The position numbers and the translations under genes were made by a program. From Rugalucina vietnamica (taxonomy: Eukaryota > Mollusca > Bivalvia > Lucinida > Lucinidae), in the NCBI GenBank assembly GCA_964017185.1, contig OZ024880.1:47567071-47631070 (forward strand): 64,000 nt of DNA, read 5' to 3'. The notes below the pieces were generated by a model. It had not been told where the DNA came from. It worked only from the letters and a program-made list of their open reading frames with translations, and did not search any database. Shown here piece after piece: positions 1 to 12,445 of this stretch. The number at the start of each line of letters is the position of its first letter. Position 1 is the stretch's first letter.

Positions 1-304
1 TTAATTGGTAGCTAAATTAAGTTATTTTCAATTGAAGTCAAAGTGATATAAACCAACGTGAAAACCACTTGGCAGTTTACGTTTAACAAGCAAAAGACTG
101 CGCTGTAAAATTTAATAGGTTAGTATGTGAAAGTTATGGATTTGGATTTTCGTTTTTTATTAAATCAGAAAACTCTAACCATGACTGACGACAAATTACA
201 TCATATGCAGATAGTAGAGATCCCTGGTGAAAGATTGCAATTTGCTGTGCCACCAATGAACTATTCAGATTCACAGACTCAAGATGGTGCCTCTTTATAT
301 TCAG

Positions 305-583
305 CGTGTCCTTCCAACACACACAACTACAACTGTAGTGGAATCTGTAACTGTACTGATGCTCACATCACTAACCCGACTCAGACATGTAACAGTAAGA
401 CCGGTAACTGTGACTGTCTCCCGACCTGGACTGGTTCCCGCTGTGAAACTGACGTGAACGAGTGTGCGTTGGGAACTGACAACTGTGCCAGTACACCAAA
501 CACAGAATGCGATAATATTGATGGTGGTTTTGAGTGCAACTGTTTACCTGGTTACGAGAAAAATGATAAAGGGGCATGTGAAG
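305..583 (+). CDS. Double EGF exon, type F copy 1 (laminin-like EGF plus calcium-binding EGF)
   Basis: The acceptor is ttatattcag and the donor aag/gtaatt, phase 1-1, 93 codons. The first module has closely spaced cysteines (NCSGICNCTDA ... GNCDCLPTWTGSRCE), resembling a laminin-type or MEGF-type EGF. The second starts DVNECALGTDNC and ends GGFECNCLPGYE; the DVNEC start and the Asn/Asp...Phe-x-Cys pattern mark a calcium-binding EGF. Paralogous to 26487-26765 and 39704-39991. The flanking intron from base 1 to about 700 also matches those copies, so this is the right end of an earlier duplicated block. Confidence 0.85.
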
Positions 584-2049
584 GTAATTACATAAACTAT
601 TTTTTTAATCGAGAAAACACATTTCATATCATACTTTTAGCAAAACCCTTATTGCACAATAAGAAGTGCCTGTCTTATGGTCAGCTTAAGTTATTTCAAA
701 ATAATTGGGCCTTTGCGTGAGAAACCCAACAATTTTGGTTCCGACCAGGTCCGATACAAACCGGGCTGTACAGTCACAGAAGATGGTTAGAAGTTGGAAA
801 TTTCGGATGTAGAAAGAAGAGGAATTGTACTATCCGTGTATTGAAAACAAAGGCGCTGATCTGCACATTTGTTTTTGCCTATGCAGATTTTTGGTTTTCC
901 CATGAGGTGGCTCAATCATAAACCAAGGTCAGTTTAAAACTGGTTATACTATCTACAATCATATGATGATTAGATTAGATTGCTATTTGTGTTCCATAAG
1001 TATTTTACGTCTCGGTTTTGTGCGTCTGATTTCAGTGAAAATGCGTTACATACGTTACAATTAAATTGTCCGCCAACCGCATTGATTTTGCTTATGTATA
1101 GTGGCAGGCGTTGTGAAAGGTTACTTCAGAAATAGTTACAGATCACGCTGATAATGTCATTATATAACATTGAATGGTAAAAACGACAAAAAGTAAAAAA
1201 AATCCGTACTTAAGGAGTTGGGGTTTGGGGTGTGAGCGCTTAAAATTCAATGGCATAACCGGATTACACTCTTCAAAAGTTAATATATCTAATATGAATT
1301 CTACATTAGTGCCAAATCATAAAAGTGGACAACGAGGAGCATTTTACCTGCATTAAAATCATTGAAACTGATTTTTTAAGTTTTTAATGTTTTTGTGTTA
1401 CATACGTTGCCATCTTAACGAATCTAAAGTACTCATTTATGAAAAAGCAATGAACTTTCAATTTAAAAAAGACATACTTATAATCTATAGCAAGACGATA
1501 GTCTAAATCTTTCTTTTATTTCAAACTGGACTATTCGTAGTTGAATGTTAACGCTGTAGTCCTTCATAATATTAAGTTAGTTACTGTGGAACATATGCAG
1601 TATATTTTTCTTTTTCGGGACGGGAAATGATTTGTCTTTTAAACCAGTGTATCAAAACTAAAAAAGTGCAAAAAGATGTATATTAAAAATAGCTAACTGT
1701 CCTGTAATTTGATCTTTGTTTAGGCTGTTTTGGAACAGTTACGTAGGTAACACCATCGGTAAATCAAAAGGATTAATAAATGCAAATATATGTGCCAGTA
1801 ACTTCCCTTCATCACAGGATAATAATATATTTAGATTTTGAATTTAAGTTAGAGATTCATAGTGTATTTTACAAACTTAGAGTATTTTTCTGTTTTCAAT
1901 GGGTAACATACGTAACGGCTTCTAGAAGGCAAATGCACCACATCACAAGGCGACAACGTGCCTAGAAACTCTAAATAGTAATCAAATAAGACACGCATAG
2001 CATCAAACCTAGTATGTGGAGGGTGTTACACGAATAACAGGAGCATCAT
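584..2049. other. Intron sequence with one MITE
   Basis: The first 130 bases match the introns after 26765 and 39991. 716-915 is a MITE (own entry); 916-960 matches again. From 960 to 2049 nothing recognisable: AT-rich, with scattered 'gttacatacgtta' words but no clear repeat and no linker or Sushi exon. Confidence 0.5.
716..915 (-). mobile_element. MITE, 'TGAGCCGC..GAGAAAACC' family
   Basis: About 200 bases with imperfect terminal inverted repeats (gcgtgagaaacccaacaat / ttggttttcccatgaggtgg) and the internal 'gaaaacaaaggcgctgat' word. Family members: 40300-40540, 49908-50115, 54436-54627, 54856-55081, 56107-56282, 59690-59895 and a fragment near 60515-60570. Confidence 0.65.
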
Positions 2050-5000
2050 CTGGAGACAGATACTGATGAAATGTCTGTAGTTAATGCCTACTTAAACGAT
2101 TTACCTGTTAAGTTTTCTGTTTGTGTCAATGAAGGCCAAGACAAACTTCCCAAACTTTGCTTGGCCCACCGGGGTCCAACTGGTGTTTTCTTTTGCTCCG
2201 GAGTTAGTAGGTTATTCGGCGCCCAGGGATCTCCATCGTCCGGCAGCTTACTCAATCTGTGAGTCCTGGTTTTTGATTCATCAGGATGTTTATCATGATT
2301 TATTTGTTTGTTCTTGATGATTCATTGACTAGTTAGAGATTCACCAGGAGGACCGAAGAACTAACTAAATGTTGTGAACCACTGCAGAAGCTGAGGGTGA
2401 GGTTAGGTACCTGTAAAACCGGTTTAAGCCCGCCAGTAACTTTGTGTTACTGATCGTTCCAAGTCGATACTTCTGTAGTGGTTCTTTTTGTTTTATGTCT
2501 TGGTGTTTAAATTTTTTTGTGCTGTTGGCGCCTTATGTATGTTTTCATATTTTTAGTTAAGTTAAGGTAACTGAGTGGCCACCTATTGGGAAAATAGCTG
2601 CTCATTCGGCTTACGATATGTTTCATGGTATAAGTACCTGATTGTTAGTTTGGTTTTTTCCCACCTCGGTTTTTGGAGTGGGAATCTTTTTCTGATTGCG
2701 CCTTTTCCTGATCTTTGCCTACTTGTACCTTTTCCTACGATGTACTGGTTACCTAAGCTTCACAAAAGACCATACAAAGCTAGATTTATTGCAAATTCTA
2801 GCTCTTGTACTATTACTGAACTTTCTAAATTATTAACTTCCTGTCTTACAGCTATCAAATCTCATGTTATAAGATACTGTGAGACAGTGTATGGAACTTC
2901 AAATAAAAATTGGTTTTGGTCAATTAAAATTCTGGTGAGGTGCTCAGTAAATTGAAGTGTCGAGGATTCCGTGCGACGAGCGTGTCCACATATGATTTTT
3001 CCACTCTTTATACAACATTAGCACATAATTTCATTAAAGAAAAACTTCTGGATTTGATAGAGTGAACCTTCAAAAGGGCATTAAAAAAACTATGGTTCAC
3101 TTTATTTGGCATTTAATGACAGAAAGGCTTTTTTCACTTCCTCTGACCAAAGTAGATATACACTTTGGTCATGTCAGAATGTGTGCGACGGCTTATCCTA
3201 TCTCCTGGATAATATTTATATTAGATTTGGGACCAAGTTATACAGACAAATTGTTGGAATTCCGATGGGTACAAATTGCGCACCTCTCGTAGCTGATTTA
3301 TTTTTATACTGCTACGAGATTTCATGGATTCTCTTAACCATGATAATCAAGTTGATGTTATCGAGGCTTTTTGATTCATCAGGATGTTTATCATGATTTA
3401 TTTGTTTGTTCTTGATGATTCATTGACTAGTTAGAGATTCACCACAAGGACCAAATAACTAACTAAATGTTATGAACCACTGCAGAAACTGAGGGTGAGG
3501 TTAGGTACCTGTAAAACCGGTTTAAGCCCGCCAGTAATTTTGTGTTACTGATCGTTCCAAGTCGATACTTCTGTGGTGGTTCTTTTTGTTTTATGTCTTG
3601 GTGTTTACAATTTTTGTGCTGTTGGCGCATTATGTATGTTTTCGTATTTTCAGTTAATTTTAGGTAACTGAGTGGCCACCTATTGGGAAAATAGCTGCTC
3701 ATTCGGCTTACGATATGTTTCATGGTATAAAGTGCCTGATTGTTAGTTTGATTTTTTTCCCACCTCGGTTTTTGGAGTGGGAATCTCTTTCTGATTGCGC
3801 CTTTTCCTGATCTTTGCCTACTTGTATCTTTTAATTCCACTTCTAGGTACCTCGATGACCTTTTGAACATTGACAACCCTTTTTTTGAAGGTATGGTCAA
3901 TCAAATTTATCCACCTGAACTACAGTTGAACAAAGCCAATATCTCGAATACTGAAGCCCCCTTTTTAGATCTACATCTTTCTATTGCAAATGGATGTGTT
4001 TCTTCTCAAATTTATGATAAGCGCGATGACTTTGATTTTGATATTGTAAACTTTCCGTTTTTGGATGGTGACGTTCCTCGCCGTGCTTCTTATGGCGTAT
4101 TCATTTCGCAACTGATTAGGTTTGCTAGAGTCTGCAATTATGTTACAGACTTCAAAGCTCGTAATAAATGTTTTACGGCTAAACTTCTCCAACAGGGCTA
4201 TCGGTATCATAAACTTCGAAAAACCTTTTCTAAATTTTATCGTAGACACTATGAATTGATTTCCAAATATAATGTTGGGTTAAAGACGCTTTTAAATGAG
4301 GGACTTTCGGAACCAGAATTTTATGGTGACTTAATTTACAAATTCAAGAAACTTATAGGAAGTAATGATTTTTCTTTTCAGTTTAGAAAAATCATAACAC
4401 GTTACAGACGTATAGGTTATAACTTGAATGTTATGCGACAGTCTGCATGCTTAGTTTTTAACCTAATCATGGTTGATAACTACGCTGCCTTCTTTAATTG
4501 CACGCCTGTGGGTCGGGCGTCAGACTCTATGATGGCCCCGACTTAAAGCTATTCATTTTAGTTGGTTGGGGCCGGAGATTCTTGTCTGTTGCTTGGCCCA
4601 CCGGGGTCCAACTGATGTTTTTCTTTAGCTCCGGAGTTAGTAAGTTATTTGGCGCCCAGGGATCTCCATCGTCGGGCAGCTTACTGAATCTGTGAGTCCT
4701 GGTTTTTGATTCATCAGGATGTTTATCATGATTTATTTGTTTGTTCTTGATGATTCATTTACTAATTAGAGATTCACCACGAGGACCGAAGAACTAACTA
4801 AATGTTATGAACCACTGCAGAAGCTGAGGGTGAAGTTACGGCCGTGTAAAATCAATTTAAACCCGCCATTATCTTTGTGTTACTGATCGTTCCAAGTCGA
4901 TACTTCTGTGATGGTTCTTTTTGTTTTATGTCTTGGTGTTTTACATTTTTGTGCTGTTGGCGCCTTATGTATGTTTTCATATTTTTAGTTAAGTTAAGGT

Positions 5001-5143
5001 AAATGAGTGGCCACCTATTGGGAAAAAAGCTGCGCATTCGGCTTACGAAATGTTTTCATGGTAGTTTTGTTTTTTCCCACCTCGGGTTTTTGGAGTGGGA
5101 ATCTTTTTCTGATTGCGCCTTTTCCTGATTTTTGCCTACTTGT
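2050..5143 (+). mobile_element. Penelope-like element copy 1, self-interrupted
   Basis: RT coding pieces at 2050-2150, 2732-3371 and 3833-4546, followed by the 3' tail 4547-5143. Two further copies of the 3' tail (2151-2731 and 3372-3827) sit inside the RT, the second with a clear CTTTT target duplication (3367-3371, 3828-3832). Truncated at the 5' end. Confidence 0.85.
2732..4546 (+). pseudogene. Penelope-type reverse transcriptase, broken
   Basis: Reads MYWLPKLHKRPYKARFIANS (RT motif typical of Penelope-like enzymes), then NIYIRFGTKLYRQIVGIPMG, NCAPLVADLFLYCYE, and after the insertion RYLDDLLNIDN (catalytic YLDD-type box), ending RASDSMMAPT plus stop. Frameshifts lie near 2930 and 3090, and the 3372-3827 insertion splits it. 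An N-terminal scrap lies at 2050-2150. A homologue on the - strand at 33320-35100 is more complete. Confidence 0.85.
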
Positions 5144-5834
5144 TATATCAGATTTATAACTATAAATAACACTGTACATCACTTATGCAAATACATGTAC
5201 CTTAAATATACTATGTAAAATAAATTAAGCAAACTTTACTTTGAACAGTGACTCCATATACTTTACACATTAGGGAAGGTCTTCTAACTATGCCTTGAAT
5301 GGTTCAAATTAGGGTATAACCCGTCGTTGTGTGGTGTTGCAGTGACGTTAGATTTTAGGTCCACTGAGTCATACCTCAGATAAATCATAAACCATCAAGA
5401 AATGATAAACATATTTTGCACAGTTTATTTGTATATATTATAGTGTGTAGACTTTTGTGTATACCTGTTTAAATAGGACAGTCTGTTCAGTCAGGTTTCC
5501 ATAGGATTTGTACATTACAATAATGGAGCTAAGCCCAATTTTGGGGTTTTGGGGATTTTGACAGCCTTTCCCTCTGTTGCGCAAAATGGCATTTTGATAT
5601 TAAATTTGAAGATTTTGTCAAATGTGTAAAGAAGTCTATGCTTGAGTTACACCAAATATGGGTCTAAATACAAACGAAACTTCTTTTTTGGCTGCAATAA
5701 ACTTTATTTTAGTGCCCGGAACTTGCGATTGGGCAATCTCACAAAAATCTTCCGAGATCCTTTTCTCGTATTCTCATAACCATATGCGGATGATCTACAA
5801 CTGTGAAAAGTTGCATTAAGCAATGATCAGTAAA
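5144..5834. other. Intron sequence, nothing recognised
   Basis: AT-rich, no coding signature, no match to other repeats in the window apart from short AT words. Confidence 0.4.
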
Positions 5835-6660
5835 TGGCTCAAGCAGAACGAAAATACCTCCCCAAAATTCAAGGTGGAACATAATTGATTTCAAAATCAG
5901 TGCTGATAGAAAAATAACATAGCGTAAGGTAAGCTGAGTCAGCTGTTATTTCCTTAGTTGGCCACTCAGTTACCCTGACATTACTTAATATATGAGAACA
6001 TACATCAGCGGTGCAAACAGCACAAAACTTAATCACAAAAACATAAAACAATAAGAACCACAACGCATATATCGACTTGGAACGATCAGAAATATAAAAC
6101 GGCTGGTGGCTTGAACCGTTTTTGTTTGGTTCTCAACCTCACCCTCAGCTTCTGCAGTGGTTCACAACATTAAGTTAATTTGTCGGTCCCAGTGGTGAAT
6201 CTCTTACTAGTCAATGAATCGCCAAGGACAAACGAGCATTATGATAAGCACTCGAAGAATCGAACATGAGGTCTTAAAGATACATGCTGCCCGGTAATTG
6301 GAGATCCCTGGGTGCCAAACACATCACGGAAAACCTGGAGGAAACGAAAAACAGCAGTTCAACTCCGATTGGCCAAGCAAACTTCAAGAACCTCCGGCCC
6401 AAACCAACTAAAATGAATAGCATAAGTCGGGGTCATCATAGAGCCTGACACCCGACCCACTAGCGAGCAAAAAAAAAAAAGAAAGCAAAGTGTTCGACCA
6501 TGATTGGGTTAAAAACTAAGCGTACAGACTGTCGTATAACATTTAATCTATATCCTATATGTTTGTAATATATATACGGTGATGATTTTTCTCAAGTTCA
6601 CTGAAGCGAAAAATCAGCTATTCCTATAAAGTTCTTAAAGTAAACTAAGCCACCATTCAA
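5835..6660 (-). mobile_element. Old, diverged Penelope-like tail plus RT end
   Basis: Decayed copy: the 3' tail from about 5840 to 6475 and an RT C-terminal scrap at 6480-6660 (antisense of the RKIITRYRRIGYNLNV region). Its right end abuts the conserved intron that leads into exon B. Confidence 0.7.
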
Positions 6661-6852
6661 TTCTTGTTCAAAAAGGCAACCGTTTTATTCTGAAGTTAAA
6701 CAATAGGGCATGTTTGATCATGATATCGCTCTGTTGTTGATCTACATATAGGTCATCGTATAAACTCAAACAACCTTTTCAACGATTTCAAGCAATACAG
6801 TGTTGATGATGTGTTTTGTATTTCTCTCTCATCGATTGTGTAATTTTATCAG

Positions 6853-6978
6853 ACTTCCCCGAGTGCTCACAAGATCCAAGCCCATGTTCCCAATATTGTG
6901 TGGAGCAGCTAGGAAGCTACTACTGTCTGTGTAATGAAACTGGGTACCAGCTCGATGTTGACCAGGCAACATGCGTTG
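6853..6978 (+). CDS. EGF exon, type B copy 1
   Basis: The acceptor is attttatcag and the donor ttg/gtaagc, phase 1-1, 42 codons. One six-cysteine EGF module: PECSQDPSPCSQYC, then GSYYCLCNETGY and a final ATC. Paralogous to 35759-35884, and the upstream intron matches back to about 6661, where Penelope-like sequence begins. No counterpart of exon A (35406) is visible upstream, so it was probably lost or displaced by that insertion. Confidence 0.85.
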
Positions 6979-7361
6979 GTAAGCAATTAGTATTCTGTTT
7001 TTGATTTTAACAAAAATGCATGTCTTGCCAATGAGTTCAAGAAATGGGCTCAGATAATATTAAAATCAATACCGCTATGGTTCCATTAAACAAATATGCT
7101 TTTGAATAAAACACCCCTGTTTTATATATATAAAAAGTTAAAAAAACACACAAAAAACACGTTTTAAAGCAACGTCTGCAGGGTCATTAAGATGTTATGG
7201 CATGAAAATGTGTATAAAATTCTTTCGCAATCCAAAAGATTATTAAGGGTGAACACTGGTCAGTGAAAAGTCAGGGAAGTTTGATATTTCTTCAGGGAAT
7301 TTTGCAAAATGCTCAGGGGAAAAAAGGAAATCTTAAAAGTCAGGGAATTTAAAAAAAAAAA

Positions 7362-8327
7362 AAAGGTGCAAGTAGGCAATGATCAGGAAATGGTGCAATC
7401 AGAAAGAAATTCCCACTCCATAAACCGAGCAATGGAAAAAAACTAAAATGACACTTAGGTACTTACACCAAGATAACATATCGTAAACCCAGTGAGCAGC
7501 TGTTTCCCTATAGATGGTCACTCAGTTGCTCGAATTGAACTAAAAATTGAAAACGTACATAAGGCTCAAACAGCACAAATATTCGACTCCAAAAAAAAAA
7601 AAAAAAAAAAATGAGAACCACAACAGAAGTATCGCCTTGGAACGATCAGTAATATAAATAACTGGGGGGCTTAAACCGGTTTACCTCGGTTTTTGGAGTG
7701 GGAATCTTTTTCTGATTGCGCCTTTTCCTGATCTTTGCCTACTTGTACCTTTTTACTGGCGCCTAACCTCACACTCATCTTCTGCAGTAGTTCACAACAT
7801 TTAGTTAGCTGTTCGGTCCTCGTGGTGAATCTCTAACTAGTCAATGAATCATCAAGGACAAACGAAAAATTCATGATAATCACCTTGATGAATTAAAAAG
7901 GAGGACTCAACAGATTCAGTAAGCTTCCCGACGATAAAGATCCCTGGGTGCCGAATAACTTACTGAAACCCGGGACAAAAGAAAATTCCAGTTGAACTCC
8001 GGTGGGCAAAGCAACAGATACACGATACAAGAAACTTTATGTAACGTCGGACAAAAAGCCCCGGTCCCAACAAACTAAAATGAATAACATTATGTCGGGG
8101 CCATCATAGTGTCTGACGCCCCGGCCCCTACAAACTAAAATGAATAACATTATGTCGGGGCCATCATAGTGTCTGGCGCCCCGGCCCCTTCAAACTAAAA
8201 TGAATAACATTATGTCGGGGCCATCATAGTTTCTGACGCCCGACCCACCGGCGTGCAATTAAAGAAGGCTGCATAATTATCAACCAAATTTGGTTTAAAA
8301 ACTAAGCATGCAGACTGTCGCAAATCC
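7362..8327 (-). mobile_element. Penelope-like tail with nested fragment and triplication
   Basis: The 3' tail in - orientation. A 75-base + strand tail end is inserted at 7682-7756. The tail/RT junction is tandemly triplicated (8059-8238, 60-base units), followed by the RT C-terminus to 8327. It shares diagnostic bases with 16085-16808. Confidence 0.8.
8059..8238. repeat. Three tandem 60-base units inside a Penelope tail
   Basis: Each unit holds 'aactaaaatgaataacatta' and 'tgtcggggccatcatagt'. The units are nearly identical, so the amplification is recent. Single-copy in the other Penelope tails here. Confidence 0.85.
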
Positions 8328-8689
8328 TGCTTTGTGTGTGTACAAAAAATTTAATATCAAATGAACAGATATGAGATAATGGATATGAAAGTGTGCTGGA
8401 TAAATGTATATTTATCATTTGGATTTGACCCATTCTTTTGATTTGTTTGACTCCCGCTCTTTGCAAATGATTTCCTTGATATATGTACATGGAAATGGGA
8501 GCTAAGAATATAATGCAAACTACTAAAACCTCTTAGTTAAAGAAAACTGGCTGCATATATCAGTATAGAATCACAGAAAGCTGACTAGCTGCAAAAACTA
8601 TACATAATTTTTCACCTAAAATTTGAAATAATATCTTCTATAACACCAAACTAGTTCAGTATTCTTGGTGACAGATACAGAATAAAATA

Positions 8690-9137
8690 TAAAGGTTTGA
8701 TCCTTTGGAAGCAGCAAAAACATTCAAAGGGAGATAGTATGGACTATATTGTACAATTTCGGGTAATGAACCCTCATCAGTAGCCCTTTTAAAACCGGCA
8801 ACGAAAGCCAGACTATTGTACTGTAATTTCGATAATTTACACGAAGTCTACATCAAAGACATATTCCTAAACGGGGTCAAATAATTTCAAACATTGCTTT
8901 GAAGTATGTTTCTAAACGTGAGTGTTTTGAACACTCTGAATATCTTTACTGATCTCAAAGGACCTAAATAAAAATATAATCTGCACTATGTATGATGTAC
9001 GGGGAGTCTTTTTAGGGCCGCCACACGGCACAACACCAGCTGCAGTAATAGCAAATAAAATATAAAGGTTTGCTCTTTTGGAAGCAGCAAAAACATTCAA
9101 AGGGAGATAGTATGGACTACATTGTACAATTTCGGGT
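8690..9137 (-). repeat. About 370-base tandem repeat, 'CCCGTACATCATC' family, copy 1
   Basis: One unit plus part of a second, defined by 'acattcaaagggagatagta', 'aaaccggcaacgaaagccag' and 'ggccgccacacggcacaaca'. Same family as 11212-11930 (opposite strand) and 21713-22750. Confidence 0.75.
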
Positions 9138-9179
9138 AGAAGCATCTTTATGATTCATTCGTTTGTGTTTCATCTTGGA

Positions 9180-9655
9180 ATTTATCATGATTTATTTGTT
9201 TGTCCTTGATGATTCATTGACTAGTTAGAGATTCACCACGAGGACCGAAAAACTAAATAAATGTTTTGAACCACTGCAGAAGCTGTTTGAACCACTGCAG
9301 AAGCTGGGGGTGAGGTTAGGTAGCTGTAAAACTCGTTAAAGCCCGCCAGTGATTTTATATTACTGATCGTTCCAAGGCGTACTTCTACGGTGATTCATAT
9401 TGTTTTATGTCTTGTTGTTTAAACGTTTTTGTCCTGTTGGCGCCTTATGTATGTTATCATATTTCTAGTTAAGTTTAGGTAACTGAATGACCATCTATTG
9501 GGAAAATAGCTGCTCATTCGGCTTGCGAGATGTTTTCATGTAATAAGTACCTTACAGCTGTATTTTTAGTTTGGTTTGTTCGCGCCTCGATTTTTGGAGT
9601 GGGAATCTTTTTCTGATAGCGCCTTTTCCTGATCGTTGCCTACTTGTACCTTTTT
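9180..9655 (+). mobile_element. Penelope-like 3' tail fragment
   Basis: 5'-truncated tail starting at the 'atttgtttgtccttgatgat' region and ending in the usual 'gcctacttgtacctttt'. A short duplication of 'gaaccactgcagaagctg' is present near 9270-9305. Confidence 0.8.
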
Positions 9656-10264
9656 ATATCTAAACTTCTTGTTTACTGACATGATAAATTCATACTCCTC
9701 AAAACCTGTAGCCTTCTAAAATACTGACCTATCCGATTTTGGGATTGTAAGTCATTGTGATTAGTATGGTCATTGTGATTAGTACACCTAAAACATACAT
9801 ATTCCTGAGTAACCAAGTCCTATTCTTTAAACAGTATTTTGTTGACTTCACAAGAGCCAAATTTTTAGTATGACTGATTTTGTCTAACTCGATGCACTAT
9901 TTGGAACGTTTGCGTTTTCATATGTAATTTATTCAACACTTGTCACAATGTAGATTCGTTAATATGTAGTTTGATGTGTTGTTTTGATCACCTTGACTAC
10001 TGTCGTATAGGTAGTTTCTCAAAGAAGTGATTCAAAGCTCCTGTTGTTAACTTTGCACACCTTTTCTCTGGTAGAAAAAATTGGCCTTTCATGCTGTTGA
10101 CCACATGGACTTGAAGCATTGTTATTAATTGTACAGGAAATTTTGAAAAAGCAGGATATATAGAATAAGACGTGCATTGTCTGAATCCTTAAAAACAAGC
10201 AAATTCAGAGAATTTATGTCTTTGCCTTGATATATTAGTTACACAAATATTATCTTAGAATATC

Positions 10265-10725
10265 ATATAGTAAAGCATGATCAAGACATCTGTAAAATTT
10301 CAAAAGAATCGGAATATAAATGTAGGAGTAGTTGCCTGCACAAGGTATTCACTGTCCATTCACTTTCATTGTCAAAATGTCCAAGAAAAAGACTAAGTTC
10401 AAATTGCAAAAAAAGTGTCAAGAATTCATCAGAGGCTTATAATCATGGTATAAACATCCGTAAAGTTATAAAAGAATCAGAATAAAACTGTACGAGGAGT
10501 TTCCTGCTACATTACCAAAATGATCGAAAAAATGACTAAGTTCAAATCGCCAAAAAAAAAAGAGTCAAAATTAATCTGAGAATTATATCCAAATCACATC
10601 TTTAAAGCATGGTCAAGACATCTGTAAAGTCAAAAGAATCGGAATAAAACTGTAGGAGGAGTTGCTTGCACAAGGTACATACTCTTAAAGGGGGACGGAA
10701 GGACGGACGGACGGACGGAAGGACG
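10265..10725. repeat. About 170-base tandem repeats ending in a GGAC minisatellite
   Basis: Units begin 'catgatcaagacatctgtaa', 'catggtataaacatccgtaa' and 'catggtcaagacatctgtaa' (about 10276, 10445, 10610); the third is cut short. It runs into (GGAC)n at 10683-10722. The array is followed by 'ggcgggggacaata', a common end of mollusc repeats (recollection, unchecked). Confidence 0.7.
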
Positions 10726-10816
10726 TAAAGCCACAAACTATGTCCATCCGCTTTTCTTCGAAAAGGCGGGGGACAATAAGGTGAACAACATGATAGATCA
10801 TGATACAGTTTTCAGT

Positions 10817-11010
10817 TTTCGCGTGTCTTTTATTTTGCGAATTTTCTACTTCAGAGCTATTCGCGAGGTCTTAAATTCGCGAACAAGCATTCGTGTAGTC
10901 TTTATGGCTTATAGTGATTCGTTATTTGTGAGAACTTTGAATTCGCGAGGCAACAAATTCGCGAATATTCGCGAAAATTAAGTTCTCGCGAACATTTCCG
11001 AATTTACAGT
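10817..11010. repeat. TTCGCGAA-rich iterated segment
   Basis: At least seven 'ttcgcga/tcgcgaa' words in about 190 bases, otherwise AT-rich. The matching segment in unit 2 of the duplication (about 23100) lacks it, so it was inserted in unit 1 or deleted from unit 2. Confidence 0.5.
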
Positions 11011-11211
11011 TCTACAAAATTGGTCTATGGAGTCTGCTCCTTTTATCCTTTTGTTTCACGTTTTGAAAGAGCTCTACTTTTCAAAAGAGGATATTCTTAA
11101 TGTAAATTTTGAATGTACACAAGAGTCCTTACATACAGACAAGCTCTAGCTGGTGTTAGGTGTTAGCTGGTGTTATGAATAATGCATGTCTGGTCTGATA
11201 AATGGTAACTG

Positions 11212-11930
11212 CAGCTGGTGTTGTGCCGTGTGGCGGCCGTCAAAAGTCTCCCCGTACATCATCCCTAGTGCAGATTACATTTTTATTTCGGTCCTTTGAG
11301 ATCAGTAAAGATATTCCGAGTGTTCAAATTACTCACGTTTAATTACATACTTCTAAGCATTTTATAATTATTTGACCCAATTTAGGAATATGTCTTTGAT
11401 TTAAACTCCTCGTGTCAATGCTCGAAATTGCAGCACAATTATAGCCTGGCGTTCGTTGCCAGTTTTAAAAAAGGGCTACTGACGAGGATTCATTACCTGA
11501 AATTGCGCAATATAGTCCATACTATCTCCCTTTGAATGTTTTACTGCTTACAAAGGATCAAATCTTTATATTTTATTTGCTATTACTGCAGCTGGTGTTG
11601 TCCCGTGTGGCGGCCGTAAAACGTCTCCCCGTACATCATCCATAGTGCAGATTATATTTTTATTTCGGTTCTCTGAGATCAGTTCCGATATTCAGAGTGT
11701 TCAAATTACTCACGTTTAGAAACATACCTCTAAGCATTTTTTTAATTATTTGACCAAATTTAGGAATATGTCTTTGATTTAGACTCCTCCTATAAATTCT
11801 CGACATTGCAGCACAATAATAGCCTGGCGTTCGTTGCCGGTTTTAAAAAAGGGCTACTGACGAGGGTTCGTTTGAATGTTTTTACTGCTTCCAAAGGATC
11901 AAACCCTTTTTATTTTATTAACTAGTTTAT
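11212..11930 (+). repeat. About 370-base tandem repeat, 'CCCGTACATCATC' family, copy 2
   Basis: Two units in tandem (11212-11585, 11586-about 11930), each starting 'gctggtgttgt.ccgtgtggc' and holding 'gttcgttgccggttttaaaa'. Opposite orientation to copies 1 and 3. Confidence 0.78.
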
Positions 11931-12079
11931 ATTTTTTTTTTTTCGATTTTTTTTCTGATGCGAAGGTTGTACATTTTAGGGCGTGAGTCGTAAATTTAAG
12001 AATTATAATTATGATTTCTCATAAGATTGGCTGGGCAAGTCCGATGGAATGCTGTAATATCGGTGGCTTTTCATTTCAG

Positions 12080-12343
12080 TCTGTCCTGAGGGGTCATGGG
12101 GAGACAACTGTACCAAGACGTGTGGCTGTGTGGAGTCCAACACGAAGCGCTGTACCCACGACGAAGGCCTGTGTGTTTGTAAGGAGGGATGGGAAGGCGG
12201 CGTTTGTAACGTTGACATAAACGAATGTCTCTCCCCCGCTGTACACAATTGTCCTGAAAACTCAGAGTGCCAGAATTTAGATGGTTCTTTCTACTGCCAG
12301 TGCGACATTGGCTTCTCCAAAGCTTCTGGTGGAATATGCCAGG
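12080..12343 (+). CDS. Double EGF exon, type C copy 1
   Basis: The acceptor is tttcatttcag and the donor cag/ggtaat, phase 1-1, 88 codons. The first module is MEGF-like (CPEGSWGDNC ... CVCKEGWEGGVCN). The second is a calcium-binding EGF (DINECLSPAVHNC ... LDGSFYCQCDIGF). The donor is followed directly by a T-run of about 30 bases. Paralogous to 36268-36531. No third copy is found in the internal duplication at 16.1-25.3 kb. Confidence 0.87.
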
Positions 12344-12348
12344 GTAAT

Positions 12349-12375
<27 letters not shown>
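12344..12375. repeat. Poly-T tract directly after an exon C donor
   Basis: About 30 T bases start a few bases into the intron. It is absent from the paralogous intron at 36532, so it is a recent expansion or sequencing-sensitive. Confidence 0.8.
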
Positions 12376-12381
<6 letters not shown>

Positions 12382-12445
12382 TTTTGTTTAGATGTGAATT
12401 TGACACTGCACTTTGAGATTTAAATGAAGTTCCCTTGATAGTACT

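Noticed and set aside
3463..3900. 145-codon - strand frame
   Set aside because: Antisense of a Penelope tail and RT; the same frame is broken in other copies.
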